Positions 1 to 10,200 of a DNA stretch of 64,000 bases are shown one piece after another (within the stretch, counting starts at the first letter, position 1; every line of letters starts with the position of its first letter). This DNA comes from Ignavibacteriota bacterium (GTDB lineage Bacteria; Bacteroidota; Ignavibacteria; Ignavibacteriales; Melioribacteraceae). The DNA lies in NCBI GenBank assembly GCA_002698995.1, contig PAAX01000002.1, positions 62,001 to 126,000 of the forward strand, given 5' to 3'. Below the pieces are notes generated by a model that ran no database searches, was not told the origin of the DNA, and was given only the letters and a program-made list of their open reading frames with translations. The translations under genes were made by a program, and so were the position numbers.

Positions 1-1629
1 AGCGAAGGATTAGCTTCAACAGTTGGAAAATTTGCTTCTGCATTTGCATTAGCTTCACAAATTCTGAAACCGTATTATCCTGAACTTACGGAAACTTTGA
101 AAGAGAAATCATTAAATGCTTTTAAAGTTGGGAAAGAAAATCCCGGAGTCTGCCAAACTGCCCCTTGCCGTGCTCCTTATTTTTATGAAGAAGATAATTA
201 TGTTGATGACATGCAGTTAGCAGCAATTCAGCTTTACAATTTAACTAATGATAAAAACTATCTTGATGAAAGTGCAGAGTTTGGAAGGAAAGAAATAGTT
301 ACTCCTTGGATGGGAGCCGATACGGCAAAGCATTATCAATGGTATCCGTTTGTGAATCTTGGACATTCCTACATAGCAAATACAAATTCTAATTACTCAG
401 ATGAATTTGTTAATTATATAAAAATTGGACTTGAAAAAATTTACGAAAGAGCAAATGATAATCCATTTCTAAATGGTATTCCATTTATCTGGTGCTCAAA
501 CAATTTAATTGCCGCTGCTTTAACTCAATGTCGTATCTATTCCAATATAACAGGTGATGATAAATTTAAGGAAATGGAAAACTCATTATTCGATTGGCTA
601 TTTGGTGTTAATCCTTGGGGCACAACTATGATTGTTGGACTTCCTGCTTGGGGCGATTATCCATCAGATCCTCATTCAGCTTTTTGGCATAATCATCAAT
701 ATCAAACTCTAGGAGGATTAGTTGACGGTCCGGTTTACGCTTCAATTTTTAATAAACTTATCGGGATTAAAATTTACAATGGTGATGAATATTCAGAATT
801 CCAAAATGATTATGTAGTTTATCATGATGATTACGGTGATTACTCTACAAACGAACCGACTATGGACGGAACTGCAAGTCTTTCCTTTTATTTATCTTCT
901 CTTGAATCAATTGGAAATTCAACTCAAAATAGTCTTGAACTTGATCAAGGAGCAATCGTTCGTGGTGATAATTCAAAAAAAGAAATTGCTCTTGTATTTA
1001 CCGGACATGAATATGCAGAAGGAGGAGAAATAATTAATGAAGTTCTCAATAAACATAATATTAAAGCTGCTTTCTTTTTAACCGGTGATTTTTATCGAAA
1101 TCCAAATCATAAAAATCTTATAGATGAATTAGTCAAAAATAATCATTACTTGGGTGCGCATTCAGATAAGCATCTGCTTTATGCTGATTGGAGTAAGAGA
1201 GACTCTACTTTAATTTCTAAAACCGAGTTTCAATCAGATTTGAAGCAAAATTATCAAGAGATGATACATCATCATATTGATTCCAAAAATGTAAAACTTT
1301 TTCTTCCCCCTTTTGAATGGTATAATGAAGAAATATCTAGTTGGACAAATGAACTAGGACTTCAATTAGTAAATTATTCCAAAGGAACTCTTTCTACCGC
1401 AGATTACACAACTCCAACTATGAAAAACTATAGAAGCTCAAATGAAATATTTGAAAGTATCTTAAGTTATGAAAGGAGTAATTCATTAAATGGTTTTATA
1501 CTTTTAAGCCATATAGGAACTGCTCCTGAAAGAACAGATAAATTTTACAATCAACTCGATAAGTTAATTACTTACTTAATAGAAAAAGGATATAGTTTTA
1601 AAAGAATTGATTTGTTATTAAACGAATAA
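1..1629 (+). CDS. Glycoside hydrolase family 9 protein with C-terminal NodB-like domain, 5' truncated
   Basis: The frame is open to base 1 without a stop, so the gene begins outside the window; a TTG at 97 is only an internal codon. The first ~290 codons match the C-terminal half of a GH9 (endoglucanase/exo-glucosidase) alpha-barrel: an Asn-Pro-Trp-Gly block near 604-620 and, at 838-855, DYSTNE, the usual GH9 signature carrying the catalytic acid Glu (GAA at 853). The Asp pair of the active site would lie upstream, outside the window. From about 980 a NodB/polysaccharide-deacetylase-like barrel follows. Its HSDKH metal motif is kept at 1159-1173, but the first motif (normally TFDD) reads VFTGHE and the Arg of the RxP motif is Leu. 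It probably degrades beta-glucans or amino-sugar polymers; the deacetylase part may be inactive. No regulator is adjacent. Confidence 0.8.
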   Translation, partial: SEGLASTVGKFASAFALASQILKPYYPELTETLKEKSLNAFKVGKENPGVCQTAPCRAPYFYEEDNYVDDMQLAAIQLYNLTNDKNYLDESAEFGRKEIVTPWMGADTAKHYQWYPFVNLGHSYIANTNSNYSDEFVNYIKIGLEKIYERANDNPFLNGIPFIWCSNNLIAAALTQCRIYSNITGDDKFKEMENSLFDWLFGVNPWGTTMIVGLPAWGDYPSDPHSAFWHNHQYQTLGGLVDGPVYASIFNKLIGIKIYNGDEYSEFQNDYVVYHDDYGDYSTNEPTMDGTASLSFYLSSLESIGNSTQNSLELDQGAIVRGDNSKKEIALVFTGHEYAEGGEIINEVLNKHNIKAAFFLTGDFYRNPNHKNLIDELVKNNHYLGAHSDKHLLYADWSKRDSTLISKTEFQSDLKQNYQEMIHHHIDSKNVKLFLPPFEWYNEEISSWTNELGLQLVNYSKGTLSTADYTTPTMKNYRSSNEIFESILSYERSNSLNGFILLSHIGTAPERTDKFYNQLDKLITYLIEKGYSFKRIDLLLNE

Positions 1630-1713
1630 ATTTTTTATTTAAATTTTTGAATAATTTTGTTTCTTAAGAAAATTTTATTTTTTGCGATAATGTGATAATA
1701 AATTAAATAGTAA

Positions 1714-3966
1714 ATGGAAATAAATCGGTTTATAAAATACGTTGCTGCAGGATTAATTTTTATTCTGGCATTTAGTAATTGTGCTTCGGATGAATCTTCA
1801 GAAGAAAGTGCGATTAATAATCTTATGAAAGAACTGGAGAATGTTGATCCGGAGAATATCAGCAATTATGATTTTATAAAAATCGATTCACTTCAAAGGC
1901 TTTCTACAAGAAGAAATTATTTAGACGGTATTGCAAAAGCATATTCATTAAAAGGATCATTTTATTATTACCTAAAAGAATTTGACGTTGCATACAGAAA
2001 TTATAAATCCGCCATAGAAACTGCTAAACTCGGTAATAATTATAATCAACTTGGTATTGATTATGAAAATTTAGGAAGAGTTTATAATAGACTTAAGAAC
2101 AGAGATTCTTCGGTACATGCTTTTAAGCGATCTGCCGAAGTACGTAGATTAATAAATGATTCAACAGGAGTTGGAGTTGCATTTCACAATGCCGGATTTA
2201 TTTTTTGGCAGTTCACACAATACGACAGCGCAATTTATTACTTTGAAAAGGCTCTTGAAATAAGAAAAAATCTTCCTAACAAAGAACATCTCGCTTCAAC
2301 AATTAATAACATCGGTACAATTTATTATCAATGGTCTATTTATGATAGAGCATTGGAATATTATTTCAAATCTTTGGAACTAAACAGAGAAATTGGTGAA
2401 GACAGAAGTATTGCAATTAATTTAGTTAACATCGGACTTGTATATAAGGAAACTTCTAAAAATGATAGAGCTGTAAAGTTTTATAAAGAAGGGCTGCCTT
2501 ATGCCTTTGCGGCTCAAGATACGGAAACAATAGGTTATGTTTTTAATTCGCTTGCATCGTCTTTTCTGGAAATAGACGGGGATTCATCAGAATTTTATTT
2601 TAAGAAATCTTTGGAAGCATATCAAAAAATAAATTCCGTTGGCGGAGTAATTATTTCCTTAAAGGGTCTTGCCGAAAATGCCATAAGAAAGAAATACTAT
2701 GGCGAAGCAAAAGAATATTTTTATGAGATATTAACTCTGGCAAAAAACGACAACAATAGATTAAGAATTGCTGAATCATATAAATTTTTAGGAGAAGTAA
2801 ATTTAGCCGAAGGGAAACTTATTAAAGCTAAGGAATACTTTATTGACTGCATAGAAATTAGCAGCAATCTTAATCTAAGAGGATTTTTAAGAGACAGCTA
2901 CTTAGGGCTTTCAAAAGCTTATGAAGATTTGGGACAAATCGATTCAGCTTTATCATCGCTTAAAAAATATGAAGTTTATAATTCTGAAATAAATGATGAA
3001 GATACTAAGAGAAGAATTGATGATCTTAGAACCAAATTTGAATTTGAAAAATTCCAAAGACAAATTGAAGCTCAGAAGTATGAGAATGAAACGAAAAATT
3101 TATATTTAATTTCTGTATTGGCTCTTTTACTTTTTGTTACAATTATTACCGTAATCCTTTATAGAACAAATAAGAAGAGAAAGAAAGTTAACGTTATATT
3201 AAAGCAGAAAAATGAATTGATTGAAGGGCAATCGAACCAATTAGAAACAACCAACAAGGAATTGGTTGAACTTAATAATGCAAAAGATAAACTCTTCTCA
3301 ATTATTGCACATGATTTGAAGAATCCTTTTTCAACCCTTCTTAATTATTCGTATTTCCTAAAAGAAGAATACGCTGAATTATCGGAAAAGGAAAGATTAG
3401 AGTTTGTTTCTTATATGTATCAAACAACAACTAAAACTTACGAACTGCTTGAAAACCTTCTCAATCTTTCTGCTTCAAGAACCGGCAAAATTGCTTTTAC
3501 TCCGGATAATATTGAAATTAACCTGTTAATCGAAAAAGTTGCTGCTTTGTATAATTCACAATTGAAAGAGAAGAATATTGAACTCAAGAATAATTTTAAC
3601 AATTCTATAAAATCTTTTGCTGATCCTTATATGGTTGAAATAGTTCTGCGAAATCTGTTAAACAACGCAATTAAATACACACCGGTAAATGGATTGATTG
3701 AGATTTCATCCGAAATTAATAATGGCAGAGTCTGTATCTCAGTAATTGATAACGGAATTGGAATGGATGACGAAACTGTTAATAATATTTTCAACATAAG
3801 TGTTATAAAATCTCAAACGGGAACTAAAGGTGAAAGAGGTACGGGATTGGGTTTAGGTTTATGCAAAGAATTTGTTGAACAAAATAACGGAAAGATTTTC
3901 GTGGAATCTGTACTCAATAAAGGAAGTATCTTTAAAGTCTGCCTTCCGACAGCAGCTCCAATTTAG
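1714..3966 (+). CDS. TPR-repeat membrane sensor histidine kinase
   Basis: A 750-residue sensor kinase. The N-terminus has a hydrophobic stretch ending in AFSNC, compatible with a lipoprotein signal, then about nine TPR-like repeats (residues ~60-430) that would form the periplasmic sensing part. One membrane helix (~464-486) is followed by a short coiled coil, a HisKA domain with phospho-acceptor His533 in IIAHDLKN, and a HATPase with NNAIKYTP, DNGIGMDDE and GTGLGLGLCKE boxes. The protein lacks a receiver and no response regulator gene adjoins it, so it is an orphan whose partner lies elsewhere. TPR kinases of this build are common in Bacteroidota. The signal sensed cannot be read from sequence. 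Confidence 0.9.
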   Translation: MEINRFIKYVAAGLIFILAFSNCASDESSEESAINNLMKELENVDPENISNYDFIKIDSLQRLSTRRNYLDGIAKAYSLKGSFYYYLKEFDVAYRNYKSAIETAKLGNNYNQLGIDYENLGRVYNRLKNRDSSVHAFKRSAEVRRLINDSTGVGVAFHNAGFIFWQFTQYDSAIYYFEKALEIRKNLPNKEHLASTINNIGTIYYQWSIYDRALEYYFKSLELNREIGEDRSIAINLVNIGLVYKETSKNDRAVKFYKEGLPYAFAAQDTETIGYVFNSLASSFLEIDGDSSEFYFKKSLEAYQKINSVGGVIISLKGLAENAIRKKYYGEAKEYFYEILTLAKNDNNRLRIAESYKFLGEVNLAEGKLIKAKEYFIDCIEISSNLNLRGFLRDSYLGLSKAYEDLGQIDSALSSLKKYEVYNSEINDEDTKRRIDDLRTKFEFEKFQRQIEAQKYENETKNLYLISVLALLLFVTIITVILYRTNKKRKKVNVILKQKNELIEGQSNQLETTNKELVELNNAKDKLFSIIAHDLKNPFSTLLNYSYFLKEEYAELSEKERLEFVSYMYQTTTKTYELLENLLNLSASRTGKIAFTPDNIEINLLIEKVAALYNSQLKEKNIELKNNFNNSIKSFADPYMVEIVLRNLLNNAIKYTPVNGLIEISSEINNGRVCISVIDNGIGMDDETVNNIFNISVIKSQTGTKGERGTGLGLGLCKEFVEQNNGKIFVESVLNKGSIFKVCLPTAAPI

Positions 3967-4051
3967 GTTTTTGTAAAAATAATTCCGCAATCTGATTCTA
4001 TTTACAACTCCTCAAAAAAATAATTATGATAATTTATTCACTTTTTCTATT

Positions 4052-4080
4052 TTTCGAACATTTAACTCAAAAGTTCGAAA
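4052..4080. promoter_or_regulatory. Inverted repeat, probable TetR operator
   Basis: TTTCGAAC and GTTCGAAA form perfect 8-bp arms 13 nt apart, ending 8 nt before the ATG at 4089 of the TetR gene. The position suits autorepression of the regulator and the efflux genes behind it. It also argues that an ATG at 4026, which lies upstream of the repeat, is not the real start. Confidence 0.6.
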
Positions 4081-4088
4081 GTACGAAA

Positions 4089-4709
4089 ATGCCGGATAAA
4101 AAATCATCACAAAATTACGACATAAAAAGAGAACAGATAATTGAAGCCGCAGAAGATACTTTTGCTTACTACGGTTATCATAAAACTACTCTTGAAGATA
4201 TAGCGAAGAAAGTTGGAATAAAGAAAAACAGTATTTATTACTACTTCAAAAGTAAAGAAGATCTATTAAACGAAATCATCACAAGAATATATAAATGGAA
4301 AATAGATCAATTCGAAAAGGAGACAGTTTCTGTTAAATCAACTAAAGTTAAGTTAAAAATATTTTTTTTGATGTTGATCTCACCCATTGTAACCGATAAG
4401 AAAACATACAATGTTACTCCAAATGCTTTTATTGAGATTGGAAGAGTTATTTATGAATCATTCAGAGAGTTTTATCAAAACACTGAATTTTATCTTACCA
4501 CAATCTTAAAAGAGGGAATAAAAAAAGGAGAGTTGAAGAAAATAGATACCGAAAAAACCGCTCAAACTATACTTCTTTTTGTTCAGGCTGTAGAAATGTT
4601 CGAGTATTCACAAATAACTTCAAAGTTTATTGATAAACCAACCTTCGACAAACTGGAAATTGAAATAAGTAATTTTATCGACTTGATCTACAATGGAATT
4701 AAAAAATAA
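4089..4709 (+). CDS. TetR/AcrR family transcriptional regulator of the efflux operon
   Basis: The N-terminal ~60 residues are a TetR helix-turn-helix (REQIIEAAEDTFAYYGY, then TTLEDIAKKVGIKKNSIYYYF and KSKEDLL), followed by an all-helical ligand/dimer domain of ~140 residues with no recognisable pocket signature. I place the start at 4089 (206 residues, MPDKK); an in-frame ATG 63 nt upstream would put an inverted-repeat operator inside the gene. The gene ends 27 nt before a TolC-like gene and leads a four-gene block with an adaptor and an RND pump, the classical layout of a locally acting efflux repressor. Its inducer is unknown. Confidence 0.9.
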   Translation: MPDKKSSQNYDIKREQIIEAAEDTFAYYGYHKTTLEDIAKKVGIKKNSIYYYFKSKEDLLNEIITRIYKWKIDQFEKETVSVKSTKVKLKIFFLMLISPIVTDKKTYNVTPNAFIEIGRVIYESFREFYQNTEFYLTTILKEGIKKGELKKIDTEKTAQTILLFVQAVEMFEYSQITSKFIDKPTFDKLEIEISNFIDLIYNGIKK

Positions 4710-4736
4710 GTTATAAACAAACATAATGAGATACGG

Positions 4737-6155
4737 ATGATGCAAAATCTTAAACAAAGATTAAGAATTATTTTTATACTGTTGATCTTATTCTTTTCAC
4801 AGTATTACAGTCAAACCCTAACACTAAATGAATCAATTGAAACTGCCTTAAGCAATAACAGAGATATTAAGATTGCCAAACTTGATGTTGAAAAAGCGGA
4901 AGAAGCTGTTGATGAGGCTTTCGGTTATGCTCTTCCCTCATTTGATTTATCTGCTAACTTTTCACATTTCTTATCAAAACCAAAAATGGCTTTCCCCGAT
5001 TTTGAAGCATTACTTACAAATGCTACTTACAATATCCTGTTTAATGAAGGGGTGCTTCCACAGGATAATTCAAAATTTTTGCCAATGGAATCCAAACTTC
5101 AATCATTCTCGCAGACAAACAATTTTGAAGCTTCTGCTCAGGTAACACAAATTCTATTTAACTCAGCTGTATTTAGAGGAATTGGTGCTTCTCAAATTTA
5201 TTTAGACTTATCAAAAGAACAATTAAAAGCAAAAACCGCAGAAGTAGTTTTTAATGTTAAGCAGGCTTTTTACGGTGCTTTGCTTACCAAGCAAATGCTT
5301 GATATTACTAAAGCAACGTTGGCTAATGCAGAGGAAAATCTTAAAAATGTGAAATCATATTTTGAGCAGGGATTAACTTCTGAATTTGAGATGATGCAGG
5401 CAGAGGTTATGGTAGAGAATATTAGACCCAAAGTATATGAATTGGAAAATCTTTATAAAGATACTCTTAACAAATTGAAATTGGTTATTGGTGTTGACCA
5501 AAACAGCGAATTGAACGTAACCGGGGAAATCAATTATACAAATAAAGAAATTCCGGAAATTGATGATGCGCTTTCTATCGCATTATCAAAGAATTATGAT
5601 ATCTCCTCATTAAAAGTAAAGAAACAGATTGACGAAGAATTTATAGCCTTAGATAGATCCGAATACTGGCCTCAGCTTGCCGCTTTCGGAAATTATACTT
5701 ACGCAGGTTCATCCGATTCTTGGAATTTTCAAAACTATTCAGCTACCACAGTCGGACTGTCATTTTCGATGAATATTTTTAACGGCGGAAGAACTCAGAA
5801 TAAAGTAGATCAATCTTTAATTGGATTGAGACAAACCGAAGAGCAAATCAATACTTTAAAAGACTATACTGTTTCAGAAGTGAAAAATACTATTAATAAT
5901 CTGCATAGAGTAAAACTTCAAGTTGATGCAGTAGAAAGAAACGTAAGCTTAGCAGAAAGAGCTTATGATATTTCCGTAACAAGATACAATGAAGGAACCG
6001 GAACTCAGCTTGAAATTAAGAATGCAAATATTGAATTACAGACCGCTAAAACAAACAGACTTCAGGTTGTTCACGATTATATTATTGCATTTGCTAAGCT
6101 TGATAAATTACTCGGTATACTTAGCGAAACCGAAATTGATTTTATAAAAAAATAA
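4737..6155 (+). CDS. TolC-family outer membrane efflux protein
   Basis: About 472 residues with an N-terminal signal peptide ending near FSQYYSQ, then two repeated TolC-type units rich in long amphipathic helices (LTLNESIETALSNN at the first; EYWPQLAAFGNYTY and GLSFSMNIFNGG in the second half). It should form the trimeric outer-membrane/periplasmic duct of the tripartite pump. ATG codons at 4737 and 4740 are both possible. It sits between the TetR gene and an RND adaptor, with only 3 nt to the next possible ATG, so it is cotranscribed with them. Confidence 0.92.
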   Translation: MMQNLKQRLRIIFILLILFFSQYYSQTLTLNESIETALSNNRDIKIAKLDVEKAEEAVDEAFGYALPSFDLSANFSHFLSKPKMAFPDFEALLTNATYNILFNEGVLPQDNSKFLPMESKLQSFSQTNNFEASAQVTQILFNSAVFRGIGASQIYLDLSKEQLKAKTAEVVFNVKQAFYGALLTKQMLDITKATLANAEENLKNVKSYFEQGLTSEFEMMQAEVMVENIRPKVYELENLYKDTLNKLKLVIGVDQNSELNVTGEINYTNKEIPEIDDALSIALSKNYDISSLKVKKQIDEEFIALDRSEYWPQLAAFGNYTYAGSSDSWNFQNYSATTVGLSFSMNIFNGGRTQNKVDQSLIGLRQTEEQINTLKDYTVSEVKNTINNLHRVKLQVDAVERNVSLAERAYDISVTRYNEGTGTQLEIKNANIELQTAKTNRLQVVHDYIIAFAKLDKLLGILSETEIDFIKK

Positions 6156-6182
6156 TAAATGATTAAGGAGAATATTTTAGAA

Positions 6183-7223
6183 ATGAAATTAAAATCAAAA
6201 ATAGCCGGATTGTTATTCTTTGGGATTATTTCACTTTTGATAACAAACTGCAGCAGTGATAAAGAATTTGAAAACAAAAGTATGAATGAGATACAAAGTG
6301 AAACCGGTGTTCCGGTAGTTGTTAAAGAAATTAACTACGAAAGTTTCGAAAAAGATTTAAAATACTTTTCAACTTTATCAGGAATAATGCAGACCACAAG
6401 AGCCTCTGCAGTTGGAGGAAGAATTGAAAAGGTTAACTACAAAGTTGGTGATTATGTTAAAGAAGATGCAATTGTAGTTCAATTCCCAACCGATAATCCC
6501 GCAGTACAATATGAGCAGGCACTTCATGCATACGAAAATTCTAAGAAAACTTATGAGCGTATGAAAGCCTTACTGGAGGCGGGTGAAACTTCTCAAGCTA
6601 ATTTTGACGGTGCCGAAACTCAATACTTAGTGAATAAAAGAAATTATGAAATGGCTCATCAAGCATTATTTATTGATGCTCCTTATGATGGAATAATAGT
6701 AGAAGTAATGGTAAATGAAGGAGATGGTGTTGATTCAAAAATTCCACTATTTACAGTAGCTAAACTAAATAAAATGAAAGCAAAAATTTGGGCATCAGAA
6801 AGTGAAATAAGAGAAATAAAAAAAGGGATGAACGCACAAATAAATTATAACGGTAAAGTTTATAATGGATTTGTATCAGATATTTCTCTTGCAGTTGATC
6901 CTTATAGAAGGGCTTTTTACGCTGAAATTGAATTTGATAATAAAAATAATGAACTACGTCCGGGTTTAACAACTGAAATAGCAGTTAAAGTTTATCAAAA
7001 CCAAGAAGCAATAATTATCCCTAAAAATTTGATTATCAATAATAATGAGAATGAAGCAGTTTATATTTCCAATAATGGCAAAGCAGAATTGAGAGAAATA
7101 AAAGTCGGAAGCAGAAATGCAATTTCAGTTGAAGTAATAGATGGATTGAAAGTCGGTGATAAGCTGATTATTAAAGGAGCTAACATGCTGAGTAACGGAC
7201 AAAAAGTAAACGAAGTAAACTAG
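6183..7223 (+). CDS. RND efflux periplasmic adaptor (membrane fusion protein), lipoprotein
   Basis: A HlyD/AcrA-type adaptor: lipoprotein signal MKLKSKIAGLLFFGI with lipobox LITNC, split lipoyl halves (GRIEKVNYKVGDYVKEDAIV near residue 70 and DAPYDGIIVEVMVNEGDGV near 155), a short coiled-coil hairpin between them, and a beta-barrel plus membrane-proximal domain. An ATG at 6159 is in frame, but 6183 gives a proper lipoprotein signal; AAGGAG lies 12 nt before it, which is rather far. The protein links the TolC-like channel to the RND permease encoded 8 nt downstream. Confidence 0.92.
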   Translation: MKLKSKIAGLLFFGIISLLITNCSSDKEFENKSMNEIQSETGVPVVVKEINYESFEKDLKYFSTLSGIMQTTRASAVGGRIEKVNYKVGDYVKEDAIVVQFPTDNPAVQYEQALHAYENSKKTYERMKALLEAGETSQANFDGAETQYLVNKRNYEMAHQALFIDAPYDGIIVEVMVNEGDGVDSKIPLFTVAKLNKMKAKIWASESEIREIKKGMNAQINYNGKVYNGFVSDISLAVDPYRRAFYAEIEFDNKNNELRPGLTTEIAVKVYQNQEAIIIPKNLIINNNENEAVYISNNGKAELREIKVGSRNAISVEVIDGLKVGDKLIIKGANMLSNGQKVNEVN

Positions 7224-7231
7224 GGGAAAAA

Positions 7232-10200
7232 ATGATTCTTGCAAAAACATCAATTAATCGTCCCATTCTAACAACAATGGGTATTTTCGTTTTCCTAATT
7301 TTTGGTCTGCTTGCTTACTTTAGCCTTAACTTAGATCAGATGCCGGATGTTGAGATTCCTTATGTAACTGTTCAGACAGTTTATCCGGGTGCGGGACCAA
7401 AAGAAATAGAAACATTAGTTACAAAAAGAATTGAAGATGCAGTTTCAACTGTTAGTCAGATTGAAAGCATCAACTCTTATTCCCTTGATGGAGTATCAAT
7501 CATAATAATTGAATTCAGTTTAAGTAAGGATGTGGATGTTGCAAATCAAGAGGTTAAGGATAAGATAGATGCCATATTAAATGATTTGCCGGATGCATCC
7601 GAAAGTCCGATTATTCAAAAAGTTGACATACGTGCATTCCCAATTATTGATATTGTTTTGAGCGGTGATCTTGATCCGCGTGAATTATATAGAATTGCAG
7701 ATAAAACTCTTAAAGACAGATTTTCTCAAATTCAAGGTGTTGCAAGAGTTGATATTACTGGGGGACAAGAAAGAGAAATTAGAGTAATTCTTGAAAATAA
7801 AGATATTTATGAAAACTTAATTTCCATGCCTCAGCTTCTTCAAATTTTAGCCGCGCATAATATGAATATGCCGGGTGGATATTTCCAAATTGATGATCAA
7901 GAGTTTACTGTTAGAATGGATGGTGAGTTTGAAAGTTTGGAAGCAATAGAAGAGCTTCAAATTCCAACACCATTTGGCTATAAAAAGCTTCGTCAATTTG
8001 CAGCAGTTGCCGATTCCGGTAAGGATATTCGTCAACGTACTGTTTACTTTGACGGTATTAAAGAATTCAGAAATGAAAATGTTGTTAGACTTGGAATTGT
8101 AAAAAGTGCGGAAGGTAATGCAGTAGAAGTTGCCGATGCGGTAAAAGAAGCTTTACCGGAAATTCAAGCTTCACTTCCTTCAGGTACAAGTCTGGAAATG
8201 GTAAACGATGAATCTGTATTTATAAAATCAACAGTTGATGATACTATGAGCAACATTATTCTTGGTATTATTTTTACATCAATTGTACTTTTAGTATTTC
8301 TTTCAGATTTTCGTTCTACTGTTATTGTTGCACTTTCAATGCCGACTTCAATTATCTCAACTTTCCTTCTGCTGCAGGCTTTCGGCTTAACGCTTAACAT
8401 GATGACATTAATGGGACTTTCCGTTTCTGTTGGGGTTCTTGTAGCTAATTCCGTTGTAGTGCTCGAAAACATATTCAGGCATAAGAAAACCGGGATGGAT
8501 AATAAACGTTCTGCTTATACAGGAACAACCGAAGTTTTAGTCGCAGTTCTCGCTTCAACTTTAACAAACATAGTTGTGTTTCTCCCAATTGCAAATATGT
8601 CATCAATGGTTGGTAGATTTTTAAGTGAGCTTGCGCTTGCGGCCAGTTTTGCAACAATTTTTTCTTTGATTTTTTCATTCACTTTAACACCAATGTTGGC
8701 TTCATTAATACTTCCTCAAAAATTAACTTATGGAAAATTGAGCAGTAAGCTTAATGATATCTTTCATTCGTGGGATAATTATTATCAAAAACTGTTAGCT
8801 AAAACTCTTGCAAATAAAAAGAGAGCATTAATTGTTATTGTAATTTCATTTGTTTTGTTTATTGCATCAACAATAATTTATGCTCCTAACATAGGCTTTG
8901 AGTTTATGCCAAATCTTGATGACGGTAAATTGAAAGTTGAAGTTGAACTACCTGAAGGTTATAATCTTTACGAAACAGCAGAAGTACTTTCTAATATCGA
9001 GAACAGATTGAAAGAATATCCCGAAGTTGAATACTTATTAACCAATCTCGGCAAGATCAGCGATCTCAATACCGGTTCAAACATGGCTATCATGAGTATC
9101 CAACTTGTTGATCAGGATGAACGAGATGCCGGATTAGATGAAATGATTTCTACTTTTGTTAATGATTTATCCAATATACCAAATGCCAGAATTTTGATTG
9201 ATTACGGTTCAGGTATGGGTATGGGAGGTGCTCCAATTCAATTTTATTTATTAGGACAAGATCTAGATGTGCTGGAAGAATGGAAAAATAAAATTGTTAC
9301 TGAATTAAAAGATGTTCCCGGATTAATAAACTTTGATAACAGTTCCAGAGCAGGTAAACCCGAAATCACAATATTTCCAAAGCGTGAAAAACTTGCAGAA
9401 GCCGGAATCACAGTACAAGAAATTGCTCTCACTTTAAGAGCTGCAATAGCCGGACTTGAATCTTCTAAATACAGAGAGCTTGGTGAAGAATATGATATAA
9501 CAATAACATTAAATGACAAAAATGTAGATACCCCTGAGGAAGTTGGTGATATTCCGGTTGTTACTCAATCCGGTGTTGTATATAAAATGGCAGAATTAGC
9601 TGATGTAAACTTTACAGTTGGTTATACAAAAATTCTTCACAGAGATAAATACACTACTGTTCAGTTTACCGGTTCACCCGCACCTGATGTACCTTTGGGA
9701 AATGTTACTGCAGAGATTGATAACAGATTAAGCAGTTTGGATTTTCCTCCGGGTTATTCATACATCTGGGGCGGAAATGTTAAAATGATGAATGACATGA
9801 TAGCCGATATGCTGTTTGCATTTGTTTTAGCTATACTTCTAACTTATATGTTATTAGCGGCAATTCTTGAAAGTTTTCTGCAGCCATTTTTTATCTTATT
9901 GACTATTCCACTCGCCATGATTGGTGTATTTGCTTCCTTATTCCACACAAATATTTCTTTTGGAATTACATCTCTTATGGCTCTGATTATGTTAATAGGT
10001 ATAGTTGTTAATAATGCAATTCTAATGCTTGATTACACAAATCAGCTTGTTCGTGATGAAGGAAGACCGGTAAAAGAAGCACTAATACAAGCATGCCCAA
10101 CTAAGTTGAAACCAATATTAATGTCCACAATAGCAATTATTTTAGGAATGCTTCCAATGGCATTGGGAATAGGTGATGCGGGTAAAGAGATGAGAATGCC

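Noticed and set aside
4070-4082. T-loop-like GTTCGAA suggesting a tRNA
   Set aside because: No acceptor or anticodon stem can be drawn; the bases belong to the inverted repeat.
4026-4088. N-terminal extension of the TetR gene
   Set aside because: It would place a perfect operator-like palindrome within the coding region, and the TetR domain starts after residue 30 of the longer frame.
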